Assembly: GCA_964345775.1 (NCBI GenBank)
Contig: CAYFSO010000001.1
Span: 1 to 64,000, forward strand
From: M55B154 sp964345775
GTDB taxonomy: Bacteria > Spirochaetota > UBA4802 > UB4802
Length of the DNA stretch: 64,000 nucleotides
Reading direction: 5' to 3'
Positions 17,315 to 26,282 of the stretch are shown here, piece after piece. Each line of letters opens with the position of its first letter. Position 1 is the stretch's first letter. The position numbers and the translations under genes were made by a program. The notes under the pieces are model-generated. The model was given only the letters and a program-made list of their open reading frames with translations. It searched no databases and was not told where the DNA came from.

Positions 17315-19243
17315 ATGGAAACACCGTCAATACTCATCGTTGAAGACGAGGCCATAGTAGCCCTTGATATACGAAAAAGTCTCGAAAGCCTCGGGTACAA
17401 CATAGCCGGCATGGCTTCTTCAGGTGAAGAAGCCATGGATATCGCCCGTGATACCAGGCCCCATCTTGTGATAATGGATATTGTTCTGCCCGGGAAGATG
17501 GACGGTATTGAAACCGCAAGCCAGATACATGCCGAGATAGACTGTCCCATTATATACTTAACCGCCCACTCTGACAGGGCAACAGTGGAGCGGGCCACCG
17601 AGACCATGCAGTATGGCTACCTGGTCAAACCCATCACCACCAACGAGTTGTACTCCGCCATTGAGACCACCCTGCAGCGCAGGAAACTTGAATTACAGAT
17701 ACGTGACAGCGAAGAGAAGTATCGAATAACACTTAATTCAATCATGGACGCCGTCATAACAACCGATATCGACGGAAAGATCATCAGGATGAACCCGGCA
17801 GCCGAAAAGCTGTCAGGCTGGCCAGGGGACGAGGCACTGGGCCGTGATGTCTCTACTGTCATTGATATATTTGACGCAGAAACCAGGGAAAAAAACCAGC
17901 ATCCCAGCTTCCGCATTCTTCAGGAAGGGCAGAGCATACGGTTTGACCGTCACATGGTACTACAGTCCCGGGACAACACTGAAAGAAGAATATCCTGTAA
18001 TGGCGCCCCCCTGAGGTATTCAGACGAAGATGTATCAGGTGCGGTACTGGTGCTGCAGGATATAACCGAAAAGTTCAAGCTTGAGAATGAACTGCGCCAG
18101 TCACAGAAAATGGAGTCCATCGGACGCCTTGCAGGCGGTGTGGCGCATGATTTCAACAATATTCTTACCACCATTATCGGGTACGCAGATCTTGGGCTCA
18201 AGGAGCTGGATGAAGACAACCCGCTGTACGAGATGATGAAAGAGATCGGCTCCGCGGGGAAACGCGGTTCCTCGCTCACCCAGCAGCTGCTTTCCATCAG
18301 CCGCAAACAGGTACTTACCCTGCAGCCTCTTCCTGTCAATGATGTAATCACGGGGATGGAAAAGATGCTCCACCGCCTCATAGGGGAGGACGTGGAACTG
18401 AGCATTCGCCTCGACCCCCTCAATACGTGCATCAGGGCCGACCATTCGCAGATCATACAGGTACTCATGAATCTCTGCATCAACGCGCGTGACGCCATGC
18501 CCGACGGCGGCATAATAATCATCGAAACCAATACCATGCTGATCGATGATACGTATACCCAGCATCACCCCTTTATTAAGCCGGGAGAATACGCTATGCT
18601 TACTGTCAGCGATAACGGCGTGGGGATGGACGAGGAGACACAGAGTCACATCTTTGAACCCTTTTACACCACAAAGGAAAAGGGGAAGGGAACAGGCCTG
18701 GGCCTTTCAACCGTGTACGGGATAATCAAGCAGCATAATGGTAATATTCTTGTTTACAGTGAACCGGGTAAAGGTACTACCTTCAGGATATACCTTCCAT
18801 CTATCGAGGAACGGATGGATCGGGAAAAACCCGTACCCAGGGAATTGCAGGAGCAGCTCAACTTAAATGGATCCATCCTTGTTGTTGAAGACAATGATGA
18901 ATTGAGAAAGGTTGCTTCAAGCATATTGAAACGGTACGGTTTTACCGTGATGGATGCCGGAAGGGTAGACGAGGCAATAGAGATCGCACAAAAAGAAGAA
19001 GGGAATATTGACCTGCTCCTTACTGACGTGGTAATGCCCGGCATGAACGGTAAAGAATTGTACGAAGAAATTCAGGATTGCCAGCCACATATGAAAGTAT
19101 TGTACATGTCCGGATATACCGAAGACATCATATCCAGCCATGGCATATTACAAGAGGGGATCAATTTCATCCAGAAACCATTTACCGTACATGGTCTTGT
19201 GCAAAAGATACACAAAGTTATGGAAAGCGGCGCATCGGGCTAA
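17315..19243 (+). CDS. Hybrid histidine kinase: REC-PAS-HisKA-HATPase-REC
   Basis: This soluble protein of about 642 residues starts with a receiver (ILIVEDEAIVALDI; phospho-acceptor D55 in VIMDIVLPG). A PAS domain follows at about 135-245, with a kinase H-box (H278 in LAGGVAHDFNNILTTIIGY). The ATPase part carries GVGMDEETQSHIFEPFYTTK and GKGTGLGLSTVYG. A C-terminal receiver has D571 in LLTDVVMPGMNG. The HDFNN-type H-box belongs to the HisKA class common in hybrid kinases. A receiver at both ends suggests it is controlled by another kinase and phosphorelays internally. The ATG at 17315 follows GGAGAG; a GTG at 17306 is a weaker choice. The stop overlaps the convergent YkgJ-like gene by four bases. 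Confidence 0.92.
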   Translation: METPSILIVEDEAIVALDIRKSLESLGYNIAGMASSGEEAMDIARDTRPHLVIMDIVLPGKMDGIETASQIHAEIDCPIIYLTAHSDRATVERATETMQYGYLVKPITTNELYSAIETTLQRRKLELQIRDSEEKYRITLNSIMDAVITTDIDGKIIRMNPAAEKLSGWPGDEALGRDVSTVIDIFDAETREKNQHPSFRILQEGQSIRFDRHMVLQSRDNTERRISCNGAPLRYSDEDVSGAVLVLQDITEKFKLENELRQSQKMESIGRLAGGVAHDFNNILTTIIGYADLGLKELDEDNPLYEMMKEIGSAGKRGSSLTQQLLSISRKQVLTLQPLPVNDVITGMEKMLHRLIGEDVELSIRLDPLNTCIRADHSQIIQVLMNLCINARDAMPDGGIIIIETNTMLIDDTYTQHHPFIKPGEYAMLTVSDNGVGMDEETQSHIFEPFYTTKEKGKGTGLGLSTVYGIIKQHNGNILVYSEPGKGTTFRIYLPSIEERMDREKPVPRELQEQLNLNGSILVVEDNDELRKVASSILKRYGFTVMDAGRVDEAIEIAQKEEGNIDLLLTDVVMPGMNGKELYEEIQDCQPHMKVLYMSGYTEDIISSHGILQEGINFIQKPFTVHGLVQKIHKVMESGASG

Positions 19244-19698
19244 GACCCCGTCTTCCATCTCCAGTCTACACCCTTCTTATCAAGGTACCATTCGAATTGC
19301 CTCACGGTTGAGAAGTATTTTTTATATGGAGAGTCGTAGTACTCACAGTCTCCCTCCTCTTCACCGTGTGTCTTGCAGATTTTGGGCCTTGTTTTGCTTT
19401 TATGTATTGAACATAAACCGTTAGCATCAAGTTTTTCGCAGGGTGACCTGAATTCCACGTACCACTTGTTATCATGTTCGATGAACACGTTCACGTTCTC
19501 ATGTAACAGGTACCATCGTATATGATCATACTGTGTTTTCGTGGCGGGCCGGTCTATTTCAATGGCCACATACCTGCAGCAGCTTCCGCCACATGCGAAA
19601 CAATCCGGGGGTTTTTTTTCGGTTTCCATGTAAAACACGGTAATCTGGCAGTTTTTGCTGTCAAACGTAAATTGCGGAAAAATATTTTCGTTTGACAT
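19240..19698 (-). CDS. YkgJ-family Zn/Fe-chelating Cys-cluster protein
   Basis: The 152-residue protein carries a CFACGGSCCRY cluster (C-x2-C-x3-C-C) followed by spaced Cys in SPCEKLDANGLCSIHKSKTRPKICKTH. This is the arrangement of the YkgJ/UPF0153 family thought to chelate iron or zinc. No catalytic activity is assigned to the family. Neither candidate start (19698, or an internal ATG at METEKKPPDC) has a clear ribosome site. It is a single gene between convergent and divergent neighbours. Confidence 0.75.
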   Translation of the reverse strand: MSNENIFPQFTFDSKNCQITVFYMETEKKPPDCFACGGSCCRYVAIEIDRPATKTQYDHIRWYLLHENVNVFIEHDNKWYVEFRSPCEKLDANGLCSIHKSKTRPKICKTHGEEEGDCEYYDSPYKKYFSTVRQFEWYLDKKGVDWRWKTGS

Positions 19699-19766
19699 GA
19701 TAATCTATTGCAATTATGACGATATAATATAGTATAGAATAGAAAATATATTACAAAGCGATTGAG

Positions 19767-20591
19767 ATGTTAGTGAGCAAAGATCAACATGATCCGGCAG
19801 TATTGATAAAAAGACCCGGTATCGGTGTCATAGCACTTGTTGCCGTGACCATGCTCCTGGTTCAATGCGGCACCACAAGGGTTTCACGGGACTTCGGAAG
19901 CGATGGCAGGCTGAAAGAGGTGAAAGTATTCCAGGGTGACAACCCTGTTTCACGGTATGAGCTGAGCTATGACAAAAAGGATCGGCTTACCCGAATCGAT
20001 CATTATACGGGTACCCGGGAAGATCCCCATGTGATACACAGGTTTTACTACGACAGGGCCAACCGCCTGAAACTGCACTGGTACAAGGGCGAAAAAAAAA
20101 TAGGGGGCAAGCAGGTACAGGATGAATGGGTCGAATCGTTTATTTTTAACCGTGCCGGAAAGTTGATCCGAACTGAAATATCATACAAAAAACCCTACAG
20201 CATCAAACAATCACAAACCCCTCTTCTTAAAACATCCTACGAGTACCGGCATAACCTGCTTGAAGAGATACTGCTTGATGGCGGGCGATACGCGTTTACA
20301 AAGCGGGCCGTGCTCAATTATGGTAATGATTCGCTCAAGACCATTGAATACACCCGCAAAACGTACCGGTGGAAAGAAAAAAAAGAGATACTGACCCGGC
20401 ACATGACATTTTACATGGACCACATGAAACCATACAAGTACCGGGACAGGATGACCGGTGAAACCACGGGAAACAATGACCTGGCAATGAAAAGATTCAT
20501 GGAAGAAGGCATCTGGATGGCTTTACAAAAACCCGACTACGCCACTACCCCCCACAAGTATATTGACGTGCTTATCGCACAATACAGGTGA
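19767..20591 (+). CDS. Lipoprotein with YD-type repeats, function unknown
   Basis: The 274-residue protein has an N-terminal hydrophobic segment (VIALVAVTMLLVQC) with a lipobox LVQC at about residue 34, so it is probably lipid-anchored. The mature part contains degenerate YD-like repeats (YDKKDRLTRIDHY, YDRANRLKLHWY, FNRAGKLIRTEI), as in RHS/YD proteins but short. No toxin domain is seen. The long n-region before the hydrophobic segment is unusual, and a downstream start cannot be excluded. Its stop abuts the convergent MscS gene. Confidence 0.65.
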   Translation: MLVSKDQHDPAVLIKRPGIGVIALVAVTMLLVQCGTTRVSRDFGSDGRLKEVKVFQGDNPVSRYELSYDKKDRLTRIDHYTGTREDPHVIHRFYYDRANRLKLHWYKGEKKIGGKQVQDEWVESFIFNRAGKLIRTEISYKKPYSIKQSQTPLLKTSYEYRHNLLEEILLDGGRYAFTKRAVLNYGNDSLKTIEYTRKTYRWKEKKEILTRHMTFYMDHMKPYKYRDRMTGETTGNNDLAMKRFMEEGIWMALQKPDYATTPHKYIDVLIAQYR

Positions 20592-21647
20592 TCATCCCAT
20601 CTTTTGCACGTACAGTGTCTGCGTTGGAAATGCAAACTCGATGCCCATTTTTTCAAGTCTTCGCTTGAGCTGCAGGTTTACTTCCTGTTGTATATCCCTG
20701 TACTTCGCGTAATCACTGCTTAACACGTAGAATACCACTTCAAATACCAGGCTGAAGTCACCAAAAGACACAAAGTGGGCACGGCCAAAACGGGTTTCGT
20801 CAATATTCTCAACGATCTCCTGTACCACACCGGGTATCTTTTCAAGTTTAGCGGCGGTAGTCTGGTACGTAACACCAAATTCGAAGGAAACCCTTCTTTC
20901 GTACATCTTTTTATAATTTCTCAGGCGCGAACCAGTGAGATCAGTGTTGGAAAAAACAAGCTGTTCACCACTTAGACTTCTTATCCTTGTACTCTTAATG
21001 CCTATATGCTCAACGACACCCAGGTACTGGTCAACGATGATAAAGTCACCTATTTCAAAAGGCCTGTCAAAAAATATGGTGAAATAGTTGAACACGTCTC
21101 CAAGTATGGCCTGGGCTGCAAACGCAATGGCAACACCTCCAATACCAAGTCCCGCGATCAGACCCGATATCTTCACACCAAGGTTATCAAGCAGAATAAT
21201 GAGGGCTATTGACCAGATCATCACCTTGATGATGGTACCCAGCAGCACTATGGTGTTACTCTTTTCATCTTCGACCCCCTTGTTTCTCCAGTACCTGCGT
21301 ATAAAAAACAGTATCAATGATACAAGAAGCTTTGCACCGTAAAATACTGCCAGTGCTACGCCTGCTACATACAGGGCATTATCGATGAAAAGATGCAGGT
21401 TAAGCCTGGTGATACTTGCATACAGCACACCGTAATACAAAAGCGGCATCAGGTTTTTTTTGATGGCATACAGCACCAGGTCGTCAATATCGGTATCGGT
21501 TTTGGAAACGAAGACCCTGACCCTGAAAAGCACTATCATTTTGATTATGAACACCAGTACAAAGCCACCTATTATCAATGCAGCTGAATAAAGGTATTGA
21601 TCTACAGCATTTCCCCAAACAACCTGGTCAAGAATACTTAAATCCAT
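20592..21647 (-). CDS. MscS-family mechanosensitive channel
   Basis: The 351-residue protein has four to five membrane segments. The pore helix is GLIAGLGIGGVAIAFAAQAILGDVFNYF, a Gly/Ala-packed TM3 as in MscS, followed by DRPFEIGDFIIVDQYLGVVEHIGIKSTRI. This is the conserved beta domain. The C-terminus ends KMGIEFAFPTQTLYV, the usual MscS closing motif. It releases solutes on hypo-osmotic shock. Monocistronic. It is distinct from the broken MscS-like remnant at 52261-52564. Confidence 0.93.
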   Translation of the reverse strand: MDLSILDQVVWGNAVDQYLYSAALIIGGFVLVFIIKMIVLFRVRVFVSKTDTDIDDLVLYAIKKNLMPLLYYGVLYASITRLNLHLFIDNALYVAGVALAVFYGAKLLVSLILFFIRRYWRNKGVEDEKSNTIVLLGTIIKVMIWSIALIILLDNLGVKISGLIAGLGIGGVAIAFAAQAILGDVFNYFTIFFDRPFEIGDFIIVDQYLGVVEHIGIKSTRIRSLSGEQLVFSNTDLTGSRLRNYKKMYERRVSFEFGVTYQTTAAKLEKIPGVVQEIVENIDETRFGRAHFVSFGDFSLVFEVVFYVLSSDYAKYRDIQQEVNLQLKRRLEKMGIEFAFPTQTLYVQKMG

Positions 21648-21896
21648 TTACAATCCCTCTTCATTCTGTTTCTATTCATATTATCAATACTTTTGACCCG
21701 CATGTCAAAAAAAAGATTTCATTATTATTCATATTAATTGTATACTAAGTTGCAACAAAAAGTATACTTATATGTCTTAATATTATAGATAGAAATTTGA
21801 ACTTTCATAAAAAAAGTTATCCATTGTTTTTTACAAAACCAGTGATATACTGGTAGTCTTACAACTACATTCATTTTTGATGGAAAAGTAAACACT

Positions 21897-22880
21897 ATGC
21901 CGGAAAAACCAGGGAACACATCAAACAGTAAAGGAACGAAGAAAGGGACAAGGGACAACACCAAAATGACTGGCAAACAGCTTACCAGGGAAGCAGGCCA
22001 GATCATAAAGTCCCGTAAAAGCAGAAGGAAGAAAACAGCCGGCGATGAATTCACCGATTCTTCAATTGCATGGTACCTTGAACAGATAAATAAAATACCT
22101 CTTCTCACCCGGGAAGAGGAGGATCGTCTTGCGCGTGCGGCAAGGGCCGGTGATCAGAAAGCAAAAGATGAACTGATAAAGGCCAACCTGCGTTTCGTTG
22201 TTTCTATCGCCAAGAAATACCAGACAAGCGGCATTTCCCTGCTTGACCTCATTAACGAGGGGAACATGGGGCTCATCAAGGCTGCAGAGAAGTTTGACCC
22301 CGACCGCGGTTACCATTTTATCTCCTATGCCGTATGGTGGATACGACAGGCCATCATACTGGCCATATCACAGAAAACCTCGCTGATACGGCTGCCCCTG
22401 AACAGGACTGCCGACATGCAGAAGATCGACAGGATACACAAGAACCTGGAAAACAAGCTGGGCAGGGAGCCCACACCGGGTGAGATATCCGAGGAGATCG
22501 ACATGGACAACGAGGAGATCAATCACCTGAGAAATATTTCGCAGGATTACGTTTCTCTTGACGCAACCGTGGGCAATTCCGAGGACAATTCCATCCTCAA
22601 CATGGTTGAGGATCAGAGGATGGAGTCTCCTGACAAAAGGATACTGGACGAGTCCCTTAAGGATGCACTCGACCAGGTGCTCGACACACTCACCTCGTCC
22701 GAAAGGGAGATACTCAAATTGCGGTTCGGCCTTGACGGTAATAAACCCATGTCACTGCAACAGATCGGCGAAAAATTTAACCTTTCCAAAGAAAGGATTA
22801 GACAGATAGAGAAAAAAGCCATACGAAGATTACGGCATCCGTCAAGAAGCCAGAAACTGAAGAGTTATCTACAGGATTGA
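21897..22880 (+). CDS. Sigma-70 factor, RpoD/SigA-like without region 1.1
   Basis: The 327-residue protein has a basic 45-residue N-terminus, then region 1.2 (DSSIAWYLEQINKIPLLTREEE). Region 2 reads LRFVVSIAKKYQ, LLDLINEGNMGLIKAAEKFD and YHFISYAVWWIRQAI. Region 3 and region 4 (SEREILKLRFGLDGN and SLQQIGEKFNLSKERIRQIE) follow. The long acidic region 1.1 and non-conserved insert of large RpoD proteins are absent. It is either a group 2 (RpoS-like) factor or a short primary factor; sequence alone does not decide. The next gene starts three bases after this stop, with its AGGA inside this gene, so they are translationally coupled. Confidence 0.92.
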   Translation: MPEKPGNTSNSKGTKKGTRDNTKMTGKQLTREAGQIIKSRKSRRKKTAGDEFTDSSIAWYLEQINKIPLLTREEEDRLARAARAGDQKAKDELIKANLRFVVSIAKKYQTSGISLLDLINEGNMGLIKAAEKFDPDRGYHFISYAVWWIRQAIILAISQKTSLIRLPLNRTADMQKIDRIHKNLENKLGREPTPGEISEEIDMDNEEINHLRNISQDYVSLDATVGNSEDNSILNMVEDQRMESPDKRILDESLKDALDQVLDTLTSSEREILKLRFGLDGNKPMSLQQIGEKFNLSKERIRQIEKKAIRRLRHPSRSQKLKSYLQD

Positions 22881-22882
22881 TC

Positions 22883-23965
22883 ATGCGATACTTTATCACA
22901 GGCCTTCTCCTGGGTATAGCCCTGGGTTTTGCCCCGTGGCTTATGCCCGATCACTCGTTCAAGCTATACCCGCAATGGCAGGGAGGCATATCGGGGGCTT
23001 CATCAATAGAACATTCGCCATATGCCCCTGATTCAAATGTCCTCATTGGCCCCGTCGAAATTGAAAACGGCTATTACATGTTCAAAGAGAATGGAAAGCC
23101 TGCTGCCAGCCCCGGGACCGATGACCATCTCGTTTCCCCGTCCGGTGACGGGAAATATTATGTGCAATACGGGAAACTTTCAACGGAAATATCCTACTGC
23201 AATTACAGGGGAGAGCCTTTCTGGGCCATGTCAACAGGTAAATACCCGCACCTCTCGTACGGGGGAAAACTCATACTTCTGGTTACCGCTGACAACAGCT
23301 CTATCAGCCTTGTAGATTACAATGGCAACAGCACCGGCGCCGGGACCATCAGCGGGAGATTTTGCACCACCATTGGTTTTTCAAGACCTGGAAATGCTGC
23401 CTCCCTGGGATTCATGGAAGGCTCGTATTATTTTTTGAACAATACCGGTGAGATTGTACACAAGGGGAGCACTCCCGAAAACTCCCTGGTCAAGACAACC
23501 GGTATCAGCGGCAACGCGCGATACGGCGCCGTACATGCGGGATTACCCGGTAAAGGCGGGGATACGCTATTCCTCCATGATATCGCCGATGAAGACTCAT
23601 ACATGGTGTCCCTTAAGGCAGAAAGCCTGGCAAGGGCCTCCATGACCATCAACAACAATGGTACTGGCGCCTTCCTGGGCATGTCGCATGTGTACCTTGT
23701 AAACATCAAAAGGGAAACGCATGACGCCATAGAGATACCTGAAAGAAGGGAGGGACACAGTTCAATACAGTATTCTGACAGCCTGTACATGATATCGTAT
23801 ACCGAAAAGAACGGCACATCCCGGTTCTATATTTTTCACGAGAACGGGAATGTCATCTTTACAAGGACATATCCGGACGAACCATTCCTTGATGTCATGG
23901 TGCGGGGACAGTCAATTCTTCTAAGAGGTTCTGATACGCTGTACTGCTATAGTTACCAGATCTAA
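22883..23965 (+). CDS. Exported protein, possible beta-propeller, coupled to the sigma factor
   Basis: The 360-residue protein begins MRYFITGLLLGIALGFAPWL, a signal peptide or membrane anchor. The remainder is rich in Gly, Ser, Tyr and Asp and has repeated short segments (YYVQYGKLS, HLSYGGKLILLVTADNSSISLVDYN, GMSHVYLVNIKRE). These suggest WD-like or beta-propeller blades, but no family is recognised. AGGA lies six bases before the ATG, inside the sigma gene. Its 3' end overlaps the convergent glycosyltransferase gene by 71 bases. The coupling could mean a shared regulatory role, which is inference. Confidence 0.7.
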   Translation: MRYFITGLLLGIALGFAPWLMPDHSFKLYPQWQGGISGASSIEHSPYAPDSNVLIGPVEIENGYYMFKENGKPAASPGTDDHLVSPSGDGKYYVQYGKLSTEISYCNYRGEPFWAMSTGKYPHLSYGGKLILLVTADNSSISLVDYNGNSTGAGTISGRFCTTIGFSRPGNAASLGFMEGSYYFLNNTGEIVHKGSTPENSLVKTTGISGNARYGAVHAGLPGKGGDTLFLHDIADEDSYMVSLKAESLARASMTINNNGTGAFLGMSHVYLVNIKRETHDAIEIPERREGHSSIQYSDSLYMISYTEKNGTSRFYIFHENGNVIFTRTYPDEPFLDVMVRGQSILLRGSDTLYCYSYQI

Positions 23966-24788
23966 GATCATCAACGATGTTCTCGACAATTGACACAAGG
24001 TAATTGTTACCCCTTTTCCCGGCTCCATGTTGCAGTATGAACAGTTTTTCAAGCGCAACTTCCATGCTCATTTCAACATACTCTACTGGCATTACGCGGT
24101 GGCATGAATTAAGCAGTTTACATATGGCATATACCCTGAACCTGTCCATTGCCCGGTATTTTGATGAAAGCTGGTCATCATGCCCACCGTTCCTGGTAAC
24201 CAGGTATTGTGGTATATATCCAACAGCCTCTTTCCATGCAATACGCAGCCAGAGATCATAATCTTCACAGGCAGGAAGTTTTTCATCGAAAAGACCCGTT
24301 TCTTCAAGCAAATCCCGTTTCACAGCAACCGCGGAGGGGCTCACCAGGCAAAGATGAAGGGAATCAGGAAATATCCACCCTCCCCTTTTCGCGTGTTTTC
24401 TACGGGGATTCACCCGTTTGCCCTTCCTTATCCAGGTCTCGTCCACCTGGTGAATACGGCCGGCTTCGCCATGACTGTTGATATACCGATGATGTACAGT
24501 TAGTTTATGGGGCAGCCAGGTATCATCTGAATCCAGAAAGGTCAGCCAGGGTGACGCCGATTCAACTATACCCCTGTTGCGGGCAGCACTCACCCCCGAA
24601 TGCTCCTGTGGTATATATTTCAGCTTCCCGGCATACTCATGTTCAACGGATGGAGTTTCGTCAGTTGATCCGTCATCTATCACCAACAGCTGGTAGTCAG
24701 TGTATGTCTGTGCCAGTACTGAATCTATGGCCTTTTTCAGTGATGCATACCTGTTATGAGTGGGTATTATAACAGAAAAAAACGGCAT
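23895..24788 (-). CDS. Family 2 glycosyltransferase
   Basis: The 297-residue protein begins MPFFSVIIPTHNRYASLKKA and has VIDDGSTDE and WLTFLDSDDTW, the nucleotide-sugar and metal-binding (DxD-like) motifs of GT-A fold inverting transferases. Donor and acceptor are unknown. The start at 24788 is chosen for AAGGA eight bases upstream, which lies at the end of the MlaD gene; an upstream GTG (24806) is less likely. It follows the Mla-like operon in the same direction and is probably cotranscribed, so a role in envelope glycoconjugates is plausible. Confidence 0.88.
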   Translation of the reverse strand: MPFFSVIIPTHNRYASLKKAIDSVLAQTYTDYQLLVIDDGSTDETPSVEHEYAGKLKYIPQEHSGVSAARNRGIVESASPWLTFLDSDDTWLPHKLTVHHRYINSHGEAGRIHQVDETWIRKGKRVNPRRKHAKRGGWIFPDSLHLCLVSPSAVAVKRDLLEETGLFDEKLPACEDYDLWLRIAWKEAVGYIPQYLVTRNGGHDDQLSSKYRAMDRFRVYAICKLLNSCHRVMPVEYVEMSMEVALEKLFILQHGAGKRGNNYLVSIVENIVDDLRSGNYSSTAYQNLLEELTVPAP

Positions 24789-24792
24789 GGTA

Positions 24793-25482
24793 CTAATCCT
24801 TGTCACCTCTCATGAGAAATTTCAATGGATGCTTTTTCAGTTCTTGAGATATTTCATTCATGGTCTCCGCGGTCTCCCTGAAAGAACTCATAATATCTAT
24901 GATGTCCTTTTGTGAATCGGCAAGCACCACGCTGACAGTTTCCACGCTGCGGGAGAGATTTGCCAGCAGGGCCCGTATATTGCTCCTGCTGTCCAGTGAA
25001 ATGTCTTGAATAACACCCACGGTACTGGTGACCGTTGCCAGGAGTTCATGCACGTCTTGAAGGATTGCCTCCAGGTTCACGTATTCAATACCCTCTATCA
25101 CCGCGTATTCCTTTATTAACTGGTGCTTGGTTTCCGGGTTTCTCAATTCGATAACTGTATCACCAATAATATTCTGGTTCTGTATAACGGCAGTACAATC
25201 CTCGTAGATGGCAATCTCGTTTTTTACCCTCATTACTGCAAGAAAGTGTAGTGCCGGCTTATAGACAGGAATGATCTCTACGATCCTTCCTATGGTATAT
25301 CCTTTAACCTTTACCTGTGTGCCATTCTTTAGCGACGAGATGCTTTCTACCTTCAGATAAATATCCTTTGTAGAGGAGGCAAAGGAATATCCAAGTTTCA
25401 ACACCACAAAAATCAGCAATACGATTACAGGCAAAAGGATAAAAACTGCCACTTTTACCTCGTTTTTTTCAAGCTTTACCAT
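24793..25482 (-). CDS. mlaD: MlaD/MCE-type lipid-transfer protein
   Basis: The 229-residue protein has one N-terminal membrane helix (VAVFILLPVIVLLIFVVLKL). An MCE domain follows (IYLKVESISSLKNGTQVKVKGYTIGRI to IGDTVIELRN), then a helical C-terminal tail. MCE proteins form periplasmic hexameric rings that pass phospholipids between membranes with an MlaE permease. It is downstream of the mlaE- and mlaF-like genes, as in Mla operons, although MlaB and MlaC are not adjacent. The stop overlaps the glycosyltransferase ribosome site. Confidence 0.88.
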   Translation of the reverse strand: MVKLEKNEVKVAVFILLPVIVLLIFVVLKLGYSFASSTKDIYLKVESISSLKNGTQVKVKGYTIGRIVEIIPVYKPALHFLAVMRVKNEIAIYEDCTAVIQNQNIIGDTVIELRNPETKHQLIKEYAVIEGIEYVNLEAILQDVHELLATVTSTVGVIQDISLDSRSNIRALLANLSRSVETVSVVLADSQKDIIDIMSSFRETAETMNEISQELKKHPLKFLMRGDKD

Positions 25483-25496
25483 GATGCTTCCTCCTT

Positions 25497-26273
25497 TTAC
25501 AGCGTGTGCATGGGGCCATCAATTGATGAATTCATGTACTGTGAAACGTATGGATTTTCGGCATGGGAAAACTCATCCCCGCTGCCATCAAATACCACCT
25601 TTCCCCGGTACAGCATGACGAACCGTTCGGCGATATCAATATATAATTCAGGCCTGTAGGTAACAATGATCACAGACTTTCTCGGTGCAAAAGCCCTGTT
25701 CTGCACTGCGGATAAAAATACCTGCGTGTTCATTATACACTGTCCTTCAAGTGGGTGTTCAATGAGCAGCAGGTTTGGGTTCATGGCAATAGAACGACCA
25801 TACGCTGTACGCAGCAACTGGGATGCCGTAAGATATACTGGCCGTTTTTCCCTGCAATTTTCCAGTCTCAGGTATTCAACCATGGATTCGACCACTAAAT
25901 CCACTTCGCTGGATGTGAAACTGGAATGGTAACGCAGGGGCAGCGCGATATTCTCAAACACGCTCATGTTATTGATCAGGCCGAAATTCCTCTGAAGGTA
26001 TCCAAATCCCTTGCGGAAGTTATGCACCTCAATACCGTCAAACTCTTTGATCGGCCTGCCGCCAAAATACACGTTCCCTTCAAATTCTCCCGCGGCATTC
26101 ACGATCAAAGGGCAGATATGATCAATGCCGGAGTGTTCCGGTCCAAAAAAAACAATGTCTTCTCCCAGGCAGATCGACAATGAAAGGTCATCAATCCGCG
26201 TTACACCATCCACCTGGAAGGATACATTCTCAAACCGTACTATCTCATTCCCTGTTGAACATACCGTTTCCAT
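25497..26273 (-). CDS. mlaF: MlaF-like ABC protein with all ATP motifs lost
   Basis: The 258-residue protein has the full length and order of an MlaF ATP-binding subunit and sits between mlaE and mlaD. However, Walker A is GPEHSGID (residues 44-51) in place of GxxGxGK[ST]; I50 and D51 replace Lys and Ser/Thr. The signature LSGGQ is replaced by LTASQ (148-152). Walker B reads LLLIEHPLEG with E172 for Asp and H173 for the catalytic Glu. The switch His is Y206. Q94 of the Q-loop and the NISVFEN-like region (MSVFENIALPL) remain. It should neither bind nor hydrolyse ATP normally. It may be a structural partner for MlaE, with ATP coming from another subunit or energy not needed. The frame is intact, so this is not simple decay. 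Confidence 0.88.
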   Translation of the reverse strand: METVCSTGNEIVRFENVSFQVDGVTRIDDLSLSICLGEDIVFFGPEHSGIDHICPLIVNAAGEFEGNVYFGGRPIKEFDGIEVHNFRKGFGYLQRNFGLINNMSVFENIALPLRYHSSFTSSEVDLVVESMVEYLRLENCREKRPVYLTASQLLRTAYGRSIAMNPNLLLIEHPLEGQCIMNTQVFLSAVQNRAFAPRKSVIIVTYRPELYIDIAERFVMLYRGKVVFDGSGDEFSHAENPYVSQYMNSSIDGPMHTL

Positions 26274-26282
26274 AATAGTCCT

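Noticed and set aside
18101..18649. Minus-strand open frames inside the hybrid kinase gene
   Set aside because: They are antisense to the H-box and ATPase motifs of the kinase.
23895..23965. Overlap of the exported unknown gene and glycosyltransferase as evidence that one is false
   Set aside because: Both have independent support (translational coupling for one, DDGS/DSDD motifs for the other). A 71-base tail-to-tail overlap is unusual but possible.
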